A DNA stretch of 64,000 bases, taken from NCBI GenBank assembly GCA_037178975.1, contig JASJZH010000002.1, positions 4,340,001 to 4,404,000 of the forward strand, in the 5' to 3' direction. Numbering within the stretch: the first letter of the stretch is position 1; each line of letters begins with the position of its first letter. Shown piece by piece: positions 1 to 10,781 of the stretch. The notes under the pieces are model-generated. The model did no database searches and was not told where the DNA came from. It saw only the letters and a list, made by a program, of their open reading frames with translations. This DNA is from Oscheius tipulae. Taxonomy: Eukaryota > Nematoda > Chromadorea > Rhabditida > Rhabditidae. A program made the position numbers and the translations under genes.

Positions 1-498
1 TACAAACAAAGTATGGATGAGCAAAGAGAAAAGAGTAGAAGCACCTAAAATATGGTAGGAGAAGTGAGGGGATCAGATCACAGTTTATAAGTAGAAGGCT
101 ATTACTAAAAGACTAGAGGTTGGACGAAGAGATTACCCGGTCGTGGAGTGGGTTTGAGAAGGATTGAAACCTGAAAAAGATGCTGTGAGTGAAGCTCTGG
201 AAGAAGAATCCTGTTGGAACGTCAGTCTAAAAGATGCAACTCAAGAGTCTGCTTTATAGAGTAGAGAATATGTCTTACACATAGACAATATCCTCTGAAC
301 TGTTTTAGACTCGTTCCGCTCATTTTCACGCCTGTCACTGTGTCTCTATTGGGGCTAGAGAAGTCGGATCGGTTTATCTAGAAAGTTTTGGTCTTAGGAA
401 CCAGTCAATCGAGTACTGGGAGCTAGGACGCGCTTCAAGTAATCTGTGCTCCCTAGATCAATCTTCTTCTATTCTGCCTACAGCTGTTTGATTAACAT
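1..498. other. 3' flank of the TRPML gene, no gene seen
   Basis: This is the stretch beyond the inferred TRPML stop codon. It has no long open frame, no splice-site pattern and no recognisable repeat. Confidence 0.5.
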
Positions 499-3400
499 TC
501 AGTATGTTACAACTACTGTAAGCCATCTCGTTAGTTGCAAAGCCAACCTCGTGTTGAAGATATGCTCCCGTATCCAGTCACGCATTCGATCGATTCGATG
601 AAGAGCCCGAACGCTACGGGAGTCGTTGCCAGCCCCTAAAGAGTACAGATGAACGGAGAAGGAACAAAAGTCCTGATAGTGTGTAGGTGCAGAAGTAGAA
701 AGAAGAAGATGAAAGAAGTTAAAAAAAAACCATCACCAAGACAATAAACCGAGAAAGCACACAGTAAGCTAAATGTTAGTCGCAGCGCAAGCAACGTACC
801 GACCGAGGTTTAGAAGAGCTTCCGGGGCGAAGGCTGCTTGAGCACTGGCGGTGGAGAGTTCTTCCGGAGGAGGGGCCGTATCCACAAAATCCTTCAGGCG
901 AGATCTCTCGACGGTCAGACCCTCGTTATACCGATCCTTAAACTTCTTTAGAACAGAAAAGACAAAGATACCTTGACAACTTCGTAAGCATCCATGATGA
1001 TAGCAATGAAGAGGGACAGAACGACGTAGATGAATAGGGAGACGAAGCAGTAAATGTAAATCGTTCCGAAAATCTGAAGGGATGTGTCATTGTGGTTTCA
1101 GCGATAAGGTACCTTGATGGTCGTGTTCGAGTCGTTGATTGTGTAGAAGGTAGCAAACATGTCGTCTCCATTGAGCAGAGAGAACAAGGCTTCTGAGGAT
1201 TCTCCGAGGGTACGGAACTGAAAAATACTTTGATTCAAAGGTCGATGAGAGTCTTTCCCGGTGCTGATACAACCCAAACAGTTCGGAAAATCGAACCGCA
1301 CCTGTGCCCTCACTGTAAGAAGAACTACGTGTGTCTTTGATTCTGTCTTCTTTCATCTACGTTCCGGAAAAGTTAACAGATGTTTTACTTACCTTCATAC
1401 TGTACGGTCCGATAATGACCCAACCAGCGATCAAGAAACCGAGGTAAAGGACCATGGCACAGGTCATGAAGCGGAGAATGCTGGGCAGAGACTTCTTCAT
1501 GGTCAGTATCAGAATCTGCAAAGGAAGACTGTCATGGAACTACAGTAAATTAACATTGAACTGGTTGAAGAAACCAAAGTATCGAAGAACTCCAACATAG
1601 ACGAGTAAGACACCAGTTCCGAGAAGGATTCCGGTCAGGGTGAAGAGAGAGTTATCGAAATCCTTGAATTCGATAGATATTTTGCTCACAGTTCCGATGA
1701 CAATCAGCACGTCGTTAACCACAATCATTACATACCTGCGGAACTTTAGAAAGAGGAAGGAGGAAGTCTTACCAGAGGTTCAAGAAGTCCAGCTGGTCGC
1801 TAATGGACATTTTCACCTTCAAGGTGTTCTCAAAGTAGTCGGTGGCTCTCTAAACTTGATCTCTGAATAGAGGAAACTAGTAAGTACCGCTTTAAGGAGA
1901 TGGGCCTTGATGAGGGCTCGGATACAGAGAATGAAGGAGAGGACACAGAGAAGAAGGACGGCTAGGTCACAGATACCCATGAACATCGTGTCCAGACCCC
2001 AGCCAACACCTTTGATGACTCTTCCGTTGCAGACTTTCACGTAGGAAATGACAGCTCCGAGAGTCACGTGGACTTGTCCTGTATGACGAGAGTTGTCAAA
2101 CAGAATGTTGACCTAAAAAGCATAATCAAAATTGTCTTGTTCTGACTTACGTCAATCTTGTAACACTCCGGCTTCTGATCGCCATGTTTCGGACTGAAGT
2201 GGATTGTTCTAAACTTGAAGTTTAGGGTCACTTTAGAGATGAGGAGGGCGTCTTCGGGAGAAAAGGTCACGCCTAAAGTACTTTGATAAGGAGAACATGC
2301 GCAATAGTTCTACCTCTAGCCTTGAGAGCACTTTGTACTGCGTGAGCATCGTCCTTTATGGCATTGACTTCGGCTTCGGTCAGATTCAAAAGGATTTTGA
2401 CTTCAACTTTGCGATCAACACGTGTGGATAGGAAACTAACCTTCCATAGGAGTGATATCAAAGTCGTAGGTGTTGTTATTCACGGTGACATTCGTGATTC
2501 GGTCCACGTTTATCTGGATATGCAAAATTGTCCTTGAAAACTGTCAAACGCTCATCAAAGTGATCTCTTTTCGACTCAAATTTCTCTATAGATATTCACT
2601 CACATCTCCGGTTGTCTCGATCTCTAACAAAACGGTTTTCAATCATTGACCTTTGGATACTTTTTTATTTAGATTATAAAATGTTATTGGACTCACCACA
2701 ATATAAGGGATCTTGTCGAAGTCAATACCAGCCACCATAGAGGCATTGTTAGAGCGAAGAAACGGGTCCATGGTATTCCTCTGGATGTCGTAGCTGAATG
2801 TCGCGAAAGAGTCCGTTTGAATAGAATAGTACTGTAAGTTGCAGCATTGGATGAAAAACAGACTGTCTTACAGCGTTGATGATGAACTGGAGATGTTCCA
2901 TAATTCCGTTTCCGTCATAGACAGAGTATCTTCCTTCGGCCGGAGGATATTGCAGAGCGTCGCGATCATCGTTCCATTCCTAGACTACCATAAAATTGGT
3001 TAGAATTTGGTCCCCACCTTCAAGAACTTGTGTCTCATCACAGTATTCGTGTCCTCGAGAAAGTCAACATGGGACATTCTCATCTCCGCGAACATGACTA
3101 GCTGGAAGGTGACGAAGAATATTTTGGCAACTTGGAGAGCCAGTTTGTACGGGAACGTCTTCCTCACCTTAATTATTTTTTTAAGAGAAAATGAAACGGA
3201 ATTTACCCTCCATTTCTGAATGGGATTCATGAAGAAGAACTGTAGGTGTCGGCGGAGACGCTCTCCCGTATCGCGCTCATGGTCGTTCAGATTCTCCAGA
3301 ACCTCTTGGAAATTCGGTGCTTGACTGAGATCGTCACTAAAAAATGTTTTGTTCTGAGAACTATGGTCATTGTCTGTTCTCAGGGTCAAACGTGAATGAA

Positions 3401-3646
3401 ACTATCAAAAATTCATGTGCAATAGAAAGGGAAAAGAAAACTTTAGATCTTACCTGGTAACTCTCATGGTCTAGTTTGTAGTTAGAAATTGAGATAATGT
3501 ATAATGATAAAAGCTAGGGCCCTTTTTCGATTCGTCGCTTGTTTCAAAGCCACTCAAGTCTACAATTCTCGCAAAGCTAACCTGTGATCACTGCTGGCCG
3601 TAGTCGTGCTCCGTCGACTTCCCTCATTTGGCCGTCTTCGAGACAT
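499..3646 (-). CDS. cup-5: Mucolipin-type TRP channel (TRPML, CUP-5-like)
   Basis: TRPML channels are lysosomal/endosomal Ca2+-permeable cation channels. The N-terminal cytosolic stretch before S1 carries the family signature around 3330-3120 (LRRHLQFFFMNPIQKWR, then KLALQVAKIFFVTFQLVMF). The pore exon at about 1230-1130 has LFSLLNGDDMFATF, including the NGDDMF selectivity-filter motif. The next exon (about 1090-960) is the hydrophobic last helix, FVSLFIYVVLSLFIAIIM. Two C-terminal exons follow (about 915-795 and 630-499) and end in TGA. The chosen ATG at 3646 follows directly after a TTTCAG acceptor, so trans-splicing is likely; the first exon begins MSRRRPNEGSRR. The join between exon 1 and the S1 exon (3480-3440) is not resolved. 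The family is secure, the exact exon edges less so. Confidence 0.9.
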
Positions 3647-4408
3647 CTGAAACAGACGAGAGCTAGGTATGAGTCAGAGAGTGGGACAAAAATAAACAGA
3701 CTGGCTGGACGACAGACAGACACAATAGTTCGATTGGTCAAGTTTCAATCGGAAGTACGCAATTGCGTACCGCAGAAACTTACCTGAACACCTATCGGCT
3801 CAATTACTTTTCTGGAAAGCAAATCATGTACCACAAAAGTGATAATATTAGTTACATTGACCGGAATTATCCAGTTTGTATCTTAAGATACCTTCCTCTT
3901 TTCATAATCAACGAAACTTTAAGTAATGTAAAGTATAGGAATTCAAACCTTTTCCAAAGGAACAGCCACGAAGCTCCTATCGTGTGTCATCCAACAGACC
4001 TGAATACAAAACACGTGAGAAGAAGATTGACAGCTAGACGACAGACATCAAGATAAAGCTCAAGGTGCCGTTTGGCCAGAATGGAACGGAAGCAATTTTA
4101 GCCTGGCTGGCTGCACATTAGGCGGATTGAGTGGGAAAGTTTGACAAAACAGCGGTGACGAAGATATTAGTATCTGACTAGAGGAGGAGACCTGATTTCG
4201 ATGCAAATCTGATTGGGAAAGTAGTCGAGAGCGGACAGGTTTGTTTGGAAAGAGCAAGGTGAGAACAGTGAATCATGAGAGTTTTTTTTTTGGGAATCAT
4301 CTAAAAGTACCTAATAATAATCAAAGTGGAGCCATGTGATTCTATAAGCAATGAGAAACGAGGAAAACAAGATGAAACCAGAAACAAATTCATAATTGCC
4401 GATTGAAT
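3647..4408. other. Intergenic, no gene seen
   Basis: This lies upstream of the TRPML start and contains only short, unsupported open frames. It ends at the poly(A) signal of the first cysteine-rich peptide gene. Confidence 0.4.
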
Positions 4409-4423
4409 ATTTATTCAAGAGAA

Positions 4424-4676
4424 TCAGTTAGCGCAGAAACCATCCTCGTAGAGCCAGCCAAGTCCACAGTCGTTGTCAGAGTGGCAGCTTATAGTCTTTA
4501 ATTTTTCTACATCATTTGCAGAGTTTTTCTTCCTGATTTTCGTCCCAGATCCATTCTCCTTTATTACCGTACCGATAACGATCGTCCTTATCCTCGCACT
4601 CCCTAGCCTCCATCACCAGAAGAAGGATCTACAGCTGCGGTGAAGTTCGTTATACCAGCGCAAGAAGAAGACGCAT
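4424..4676 (-). CDS. Small secreted cysteine-rich peptide, copy 1
   Basis: The start exon MRLLLAL is followed by a short intron and ILLLVMEARECED, which together read as a signal peptide. The last part reads ISCHSDNDCGLGWLYEDGFC and ends in TGA at 4424. The middle needs either an intron of about 60 nt (GTAATA...TGTAG, phases match) or carries a frameshift, so the gene may be intact or decaying. AATAAA on the minus strand (4415-4410) lies 9 nt after the stop. A TATA-like TTTAAATA (4717-4710) lies 34 nt upstream of the ATG, the same spacing as in the copy at 5703. Its function is unknown; the shared cysteine pattern suggests a small secreted defence, signalling or other disulfide-rich peptide. 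Confidence 0.4.
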
Positions 4677-4915
4677 AGTTGCTTGATGAACGCTCTGAGA
4701 GAAACAGTCTATTTAAAGGATCTATATAATATAGCGAGTGGGAAATTGAAGATGCTGATACAAAGTGTCACAATAGGGTTGGACGTCTGGCCATTGAATC
4801 TACTTAGTTACTCTTCTTACCTACTTGCTTCTATCTCTACCCAGCACACAGGTGTTACTTTCCGTTCGATGGCACCAATATCTTCTATGATTGGGACAAC
4901 CACAATCGTATATGT

Positions 4916-5005
4916 TTGCAGTTGGAATTGACTGAACGTTGAAATTGACCAGAACTAGTCGAAATTGACCGGTCAATTTCAACGGCCGGTCAATTCCAAC
5001 TGCAA
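4916..5005. repeat. Nested fold-back palindrome
   Basis: An outer 17-bp perfect inverted repeat (4916-4932 with 4989-5005) encloses an inner 14-bp one (4937-4950 with 4971-4984), leaving a 20-nt loop. The GAAATTGACC unit also recurs in direct orientation in the loop, giving a perfect 20-bp palindrome at 4961-4980. It could be a tiny fold-back element or a hairpin-forming site. Confidence 0.8.
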
Positions 5006-5077
5006 CACCATGTAAAACACGATATTTTCAAGAAAGGATCCCAACGACAGAGACGACCCTCTTCGTATAACACTGGT

Positions 5078-5430
5078 CATCCCTTGCAAATCCCGCCATT
5101 TCCGCAGTTGGTGTCGACTCTGCACTCCACTGTAATCGGAAAATTCCGTTGTATTCTAGTATCGAGTGGATTCTACCTCTCTCTTATCTCTCACTGACTC
5201 ATGTTCGCACGTGTACTGCGTTTGCAGAAATAGTAACACTTATTGTTATCTATACAGTATGTACAGTTAGCCTGTTGCGGATTTTTGAAGTTATATGGAT
5301 CCAACCGACATCTACGGCCAAATTCATGCCATGTACACAAGCTTTCCAAGGGTGTATCTACGGGCTTTCGTCATGTTGACAGATTAAGAAAGATCTGAAA
5401 AGCCTATCAAACAAAGAGGAGATGTACCAT
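5078..5430 (-). CDS. Small secreted cysteine-rich peptide, copy 2
   Basis: The main exon (about 5365-5230) reads CTWHEFGRRCRLDPY, then NCTYCIDNNKCYYFC. It splices in matching phase (donor GTACAC, acceptor GATTACAG) to a last exon ECRVDTNCGNGGICKG ending in TGA at 5078. The mature part therefore holds about ten cysteines without an internal stop. The C-x-(Y/L)-D-P and C-x-x-D-x-(N/D)-C patterns match the neighbouring copies. The signal-peptide exon is uncertain; an ATG at 5430 starts MVHLLFV, but its splice to the main exon is not clear. This copy has the most complete cysteine framework of the cluster. Confidence 0.4.
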
Positions 5431-5511
5431 CGTAAGAAGATGATTCTTTATTATATGTTTTGATACTTTGCCAACAATTTAATATATTTGAAGCCAGACT
5501 TGCAGGGGTGA

Positions 5512-5703
5512 TCATGCGTGCAGAAGGCACAGATATCCCTCATCTGGATTGTATCGGCATTTTAGACAATGATGCAAACAATCCGAATTTTGCTGCATCA
5601 TATCTCCTTCTGAGCCTCCAGCATAATGGCAATGCCAAGCAAAAGGAACTGAAGGTTGGAGAACCAGATAGAAACTGTCATACCAGTGTAATAAAAGACG
5701 CAT
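5512..5703 (-). pseudogene. Cysteine-rich peptide copy 3, probably broken
   Basis: The ATG (5703) and MRLLLH start match copy 1, and so does the TATA-like box 34 nt upstream (5744-5737). The signal-peptide segment FLLLGIAIMLEAQ lies in a different frame from the cysteine segment CLHHCLKCRYNPDEGYLC. No intron I can find restores the frame, so a frameshift is likely. AATAAA on the minus strand follows at 5453-5448. The open frame of 63 residues exists without splicing but lacks a proper hydrophobic signal. Confidence 0.4.
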
Positions 5704-5936
5704 AGCTGTTTGTTAGCAGTAATGAACAAATCAGTCTATTTAAAGCGATTTGTTAATGGGAAACGTGGAAAGTGTACCTCATTGGAACAGACTAGACCGT
5801 TGGAAATGATCGTCTGGACTATTGATTCATAAATATCAGACAATGGAACATAAAAATGAGCCAATCAAATCAAACAAACGTACAGAAGACACTAACGATT
5901 TATTGCAACAGTAAAGGATCGTCTAAAAACAAAAGT

Positions 5937-6806
5937 CTATTCTTCGAAGAGGACATCTCTCTCGGACTTGATCTTGGGAGCACGTACTCGGATCCTGTTG
6001 TAGCCGTTGTCCCTGCTGTCTTCGCCTGTCCCATTGAGCAGATTCTCGAAGTATTCCATCTGCTCGGTCGACCTGTTGGTCAGGGTGTAGAAGTGGACGA
6101 GAGAGCCGACGATAGCAATGGTGATCAGTCCCAAGATGACAGAAATTCCGTAAGATATTTCTTTGGCCACTAAAAATGAGTTAGTAAACTGAAAAGGAAA
6201 AATACTTACTTTCATTGTCCTTCTTCTGTTTCGGATTAGGTGCCCTGTCGATGTCCTTCATCATGTTGCGACTGCCAACGCGAGAACGAAGAAAGTCCCA
6301 CTGTTTCTTTCCCATCGTGTAATTGCCATTTCCTTTGATAGAGAATCCGGTATCGTGCGTAGCTGTGAAGGAGCAAAGGCTTGAGAGGTGGATCTTCTTC
6401 AGATCCGGGCATCCACGAACGATGAATCCAGAAACTTTGGGCCCTGCGGAATCACTGTATATAGGGTCGTTGATTTCAATGTCCCAGACGTCCTTGAAAG
6501 CGTGCAACTCCTCCATATTTGAAACGCCTTGAATTTCAATTCGTCCGCGAATGAGACGAACCGAGTGGAATCGCTTCTGAACGTCGTCCGGGAATGATAA
6601 ATCCGTGACGCGGACATTTCCCCTGATCTCTTCGCAGCCCGTCTTCCCTTCATCGAGAATCTCTTCTGCCTTACAGACAACATCTAAAACAGTTGGGGCC
6701 ATGAAAGAGAAGAGAACTCACGATCCTTTGGCAGGTACCCGCAGTTGGTTGCCAGGACAGAGTCCATTCCGACGATAATGACTATGATAGTCGCAAGCAA
6801 CTTCAT
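5937..6806 (-). CDS. Receptor L-domain single-pass membrane protein (irld-like)
   Basis: The first exon encodes a signal peptide (MKLLATIIVIIVGMDSVLA). The middle exon (about 6690-6215) carries one receptor L domain. It shows the repeating short strands of this beta-helix fold, for example CEEIRGNVRV, VRLIRGRIEIQGV and GFIVRGCPDLKKIHLSSL. The last exon has one transmembrane helix (ISYGISVILGLITIAIVGSLV) and a short cytosolic tail with no kinase domain. Nematodes have an expanded family of such kinase-less insulin/EGF-receptor L-domain proteins, thought to bind ligands or act as decoys. The ATG at 6806 is followed by a clean GTGAGT donor. Which family member this is cannot be told. Confidence 0.75.
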
Positions 6807-7190
6807 GTTGAAGACTGCAGAATAACTAATGAACTCTTCTAATCCAGAAGGGCATATATACCTTTTTCAAGTTAGCTTCTATTTTACTTGGAAAGTTACA
6901 AAAGTTTTCGTAAAAGTTGCTTCTCAATGGATAAAGAAAAACAGCTTTCACATACTGTAGAGCAACAAATAATAGATCCCGACGCTTTCTTGCACAACTC
7001 TATGACTCTGCACAAATTAAATGCACATTGTCTTTTCGCTCTCCTCAACATTGCGTGGAACGGTAGTCTCCGCTTTGTTCGATGGCCACTCTTTCTCATG
7101 AACCAGTGGTCCAGACAGTCGCTGGGCTCGTTTCGGTGTAGAATTCACCAGACTGTCCAAACTGACAGACTCGCTAGAAAAGGAAATGTC
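6807..7190. other. Intergenic spacer
   Basis: This lies between the L-domain gene (-) and the plus-strand peptide copy. It contains only open frames without splice support. Confidence 0.35.
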
Positions 7191-7207
7191 TTTTGCTTGG
7201 ACTCGTA

Positions 7208-7425
7208 TGAAGTTCTTCGAACAGGTTTACCAATCTTTTAGCAGCTTCTCCTTGGTACTCCCTGCATACTGGAGGCGCAACGAGAATGTCAAAGCTCAGA
7301 GGAGTGCTACAAAGGTCAGACGTGTGAATACGATCCGAACCGGGATACGAACGTCTGCGTATTGTATGAAATGCAAATCTGATCTCGACTGTGATACTGT
7401 AGGATACTGCAAAGATGGCTTCTAG
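7208..7425 (+). pseudogene. Cysteine-rich peptide copy 4 (+ strand), frame broken
   Basis: This is a paralogue of the minus-strand copies. MKFFEQ is followed by a stop in a putative TTTTAG acceptor, then LLLGTPCILEAQRECQSSEE and GQTCEYDPNRDTNVC. The second cysteine block, CMKCKSDLDCDTVGYCKDGF, lies in another frame. The proposed first intron would be only 17 nt, and the second shift has no intron. It is therefore likely a decayed copy or a gene whose exon structure I cannot resolve. Confidence 0.35.
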
Positions 7426-10400
7426 GTTAACTGATACGATAAAATATATCCTCAAAGAACAAACGTTTTCCTTCTCGTACCTTTCAGAAAAAAGATATTG
7501 AAACATGATTAGAGACTCTCTACTTTTTATCCATCTTCCTTCAGATGGAGCTCAGAGATAGCTCAGCTTGTCTCTCTATTAGCCTGCTTCAGCGACAAGT
7601 TCTCACGTCAAAATAGGTTGTTTGGCGGTTTTGACTCGCCCCCCCCGGAAAATGTCCGTCCTAGAGTGGTACCTGGCCAAGCCAATAATCATCACAAATT
7701 CATTGTCTTTCGCAAACGAATCGGTCCCCTTTCGACCAGAGGCCATACTTTTTTCTAATTGACAGCACTTTATATATGGACTCTGCTGGCGGTCAACGAC
7801 CCGAAAGGAGAGTCGTCATCATGACCCTATCTATGCATAGTTGACGACGTTCTTGAAGAATCCTCACTCCCGATCATGACACGTTCTTTTTATCTATCTC
7901 TTGGTGGGAAGAAAAAAGAGTTCCCCTCTCCTGGCTTCCTAATTTCCGAGGCCCACGACCTCTGCCCTCATTTTGGACCAATTTAGGCAGTAGGAGCCAC
8001 TCATTCCACGCACTTCCTCGTAGTACTCGAGCTTGCTCTGCAAAAAACAGCAATCAGCAGCTGGCTAAATGACTACGAGTTTCAGTAACTTGAACCTTTG
8101 AACTTTCAAATGCAGGCAATCCGAAAGTGTTTCTTTGATACTACAGTGGCCATTTTTGGTTACTGGAGAATGACCTATCTTATCAATTGTAGACTTGACG
8201 GTATCTCCATAGACAACTGATTTTGTTTTGCTCTGACGGTTTTCTCCTGAAAGAGTCTGTCTCTGGTATTTGATTATTTTACACGTTGGAACTTTCGATC
8301 TATGAAATCTGGGGCTCCAGGGAGTTTAAAAAAATATACAGAGAAAGAGATCCTTTGATTTCAGCTTGCAATTCACACTCACTCCATTATGCATTAACCG
8401 GCTATGGATATAACTGACAGATTGTTTTTTACCCTGAGATTAACACAAGTCAAACTCTTCCAAAGGAATAAGACTTCCCAGGCCATTCGTCTGGGCTCCC
8501 GTTGACAGCTCAGTTCTATGCTCCTTCACTGACAGCTTCTTCTCCCACGTGTTTTCTATTGCTGCCCGCTTGGCCTCTTTTTATTACTTGACCCAGATTG
8601 AGGTCCTTTGATCTTAACATATTCTCTTCTGCTCAAAAGAGAGCGGGTGAAAACAAACATCCTTGTTGTTCCAGGTATTAGGGAGAGAAGAGAAGAGGAA
8701 GACTTTTTGACTACTGCAATCAGGTCACATTACGAGTTGACCTCATTAGGCGAACTTCAAGAAACGTTTTCCAATTGCACTCTCTAAGCAAGCTGTTCAG
8801 TTCACAAGTTTCCAAGGAATGTGTTTCAGAACTTCTCCTTTTCTGGCCTGTTGTGTATAGAACCGAGGAGAGAAAGTTCTCCTTACTGGCTGGGTTTCTC
8901 TGAATTTTGGGGATTCACAGAAGCTTCTGCAATAATACAGAGCAGAGGAATCTTTCTTGCCTCATACTTTCCCATTGGAACTCTCCAAGCTCCAGATCAA
9001 TCTCCGGATCTCCCCCCTGATCACCAAGCTCTCCCAATCCACATTGTCCTCGTTTTACGGGCCCAGATCCAGACTCCTCAAAGAACATTTCCATAAAAAA
9101 CCATTGCGTAGTCCTTCCTCGTTCTTCACGCTTCGCCTAGCCTATTGCATAGATATCTTCTGGAGCCCCCTCTCGCTTATTTGGACTCATGGACAAAAAC
9201 TGGCCTCTCGAGAGAACTGAGCTCCTCGTGTAGATTGCTTTCGGCTTCGCAACTTTTAATTTCCCTCTCCCAAGCATGGCCTCCTGTCCAGAATCAGAGT
9301 ACCCTCTTTCTATTTTTTCAATCACGCCAAGAACTGGCCCAACGGGAGGATTAAAGTTGACACGCAGCCTTGGGCATTTTAGTTGTTTCTCCTTTTCAAA
9401 ATTAGTTAGGTAGAGTTAGAAGGACGGAAAAACGATCTCGGAGGTATTGAGTAACACGCCGAACATATCGTCCTTATGCTTGTTACAACTTGAGCTATCA
9501 TATCGGTTGAGCAAGGGTCAACTCTTGTGTTTCGATCCAATGATCTCTACCAAGTCCATATGGCTTGATCTTTGGTGAGCTGTTCCGGGTTGTCTTCTAT
9601 TCCCTATAGTACATTTCACAGTTCCAAACTCTGCTTGCTATGAATGTTCGGTACGTTCGAGTTGGACTCTTTCTATCACACAGCCCGAAGTTCTAGTGGC
9701 AAAATCTATCCAAAGAGTTTGACCATTCAGAGCTATCATGGAGATCTCTTGATGTTAAAAGTAGACCCCAGTGCTTGTTGTCTCGTGTGTTGCCAGAACC
9801 TTAAATGACAATATCCTTTTTGGCTGATTGTCCTGGCCAGTCCTCCCACACACCCACCTGGTCACAACAACTCGTTTTTTCCTCTCATCCGGTGAAGTGC
9901 TCCTCCTCCCCCATTGTGTTGCAAGCCAAATTTGAACCTAGGACTTGACTTCCGGTCTCTCCTGGAACTAATTGCATTATTCTCGACAGCCGAGCATGGC
10001 TACCTGTCATTTTTTCAGGCCGTTTCCGCCAATTGAGCTTGTCTGAAATGCAATCTCTCATGTTTCTTTTCAGCTGATCCGCCCCTTCTTGCTCTCTGTC
10101 TTTCTCTCTAGCAGAGGGAGTCGAAGCTACCACACCAGGTCGGAGTTTAGCTCCTGTTACTTTCTGCGTCCCTTTCGAACAGTCCATTCCTTGATACTAA
10201 ACCTGGTCTGTCTAGAAAGCCTCTTGTGAGCAGCATTAGTGTCCAGACTGGCTTGACAGGATAAAAGCCTCCAAAGAGTCTACAATCCCACTAGCTGACT
10301 CTGTTTCCTCTTTAGCCCCAGCGTTTGCTTATTCTTTCTTATTCCGTTCTGAGCAAAAGTTTGTTCGTAATGACGGCAAAACAGAGGAACGGTCCCGAGA

Positions 10401-10781
10401 TCTTGACTCTTTCGTCGGTAACATGGTCATGGCTCAAAACCTTTTGCAATTGAGGAAAGAACTGATCCCTAATGTCTAAAAGAATGCCGAAAAACAATCC
10501 ACTTGATAAAGTAGAGCGAGCTGCTGGAACTGACAGAAAACAAATGGAACACTGAGACTAGATCGGTTTTCCCACATGTCTGATAACAGCAACTGTCTCT
10601 CTCCCTCCCTTGATCCCTTAGAGTTCTGTTGACCGTTGACCTGTCTGACCTTTCGAATTCTACGAAAAGAGCACTGGTCATGGCTCCTCCCCTCTCTTAA
10701 TCCAATCTCTTTACCTTTTCTCTCGCCCTCTCCGGCCACTCGAATGTCCGAATCGGGCCGGGCAGCCGTCCAATTGTCAAA
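7426..10781. other. 3.3 kb intergenic region, no gene seen
   Basis: Open frames here are short, overlap on both strands and lack splice patterns. Pyrimidine-rich tracts are common. It probably holds the control region of the receptor genes that follow. Confidence 0.45.
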
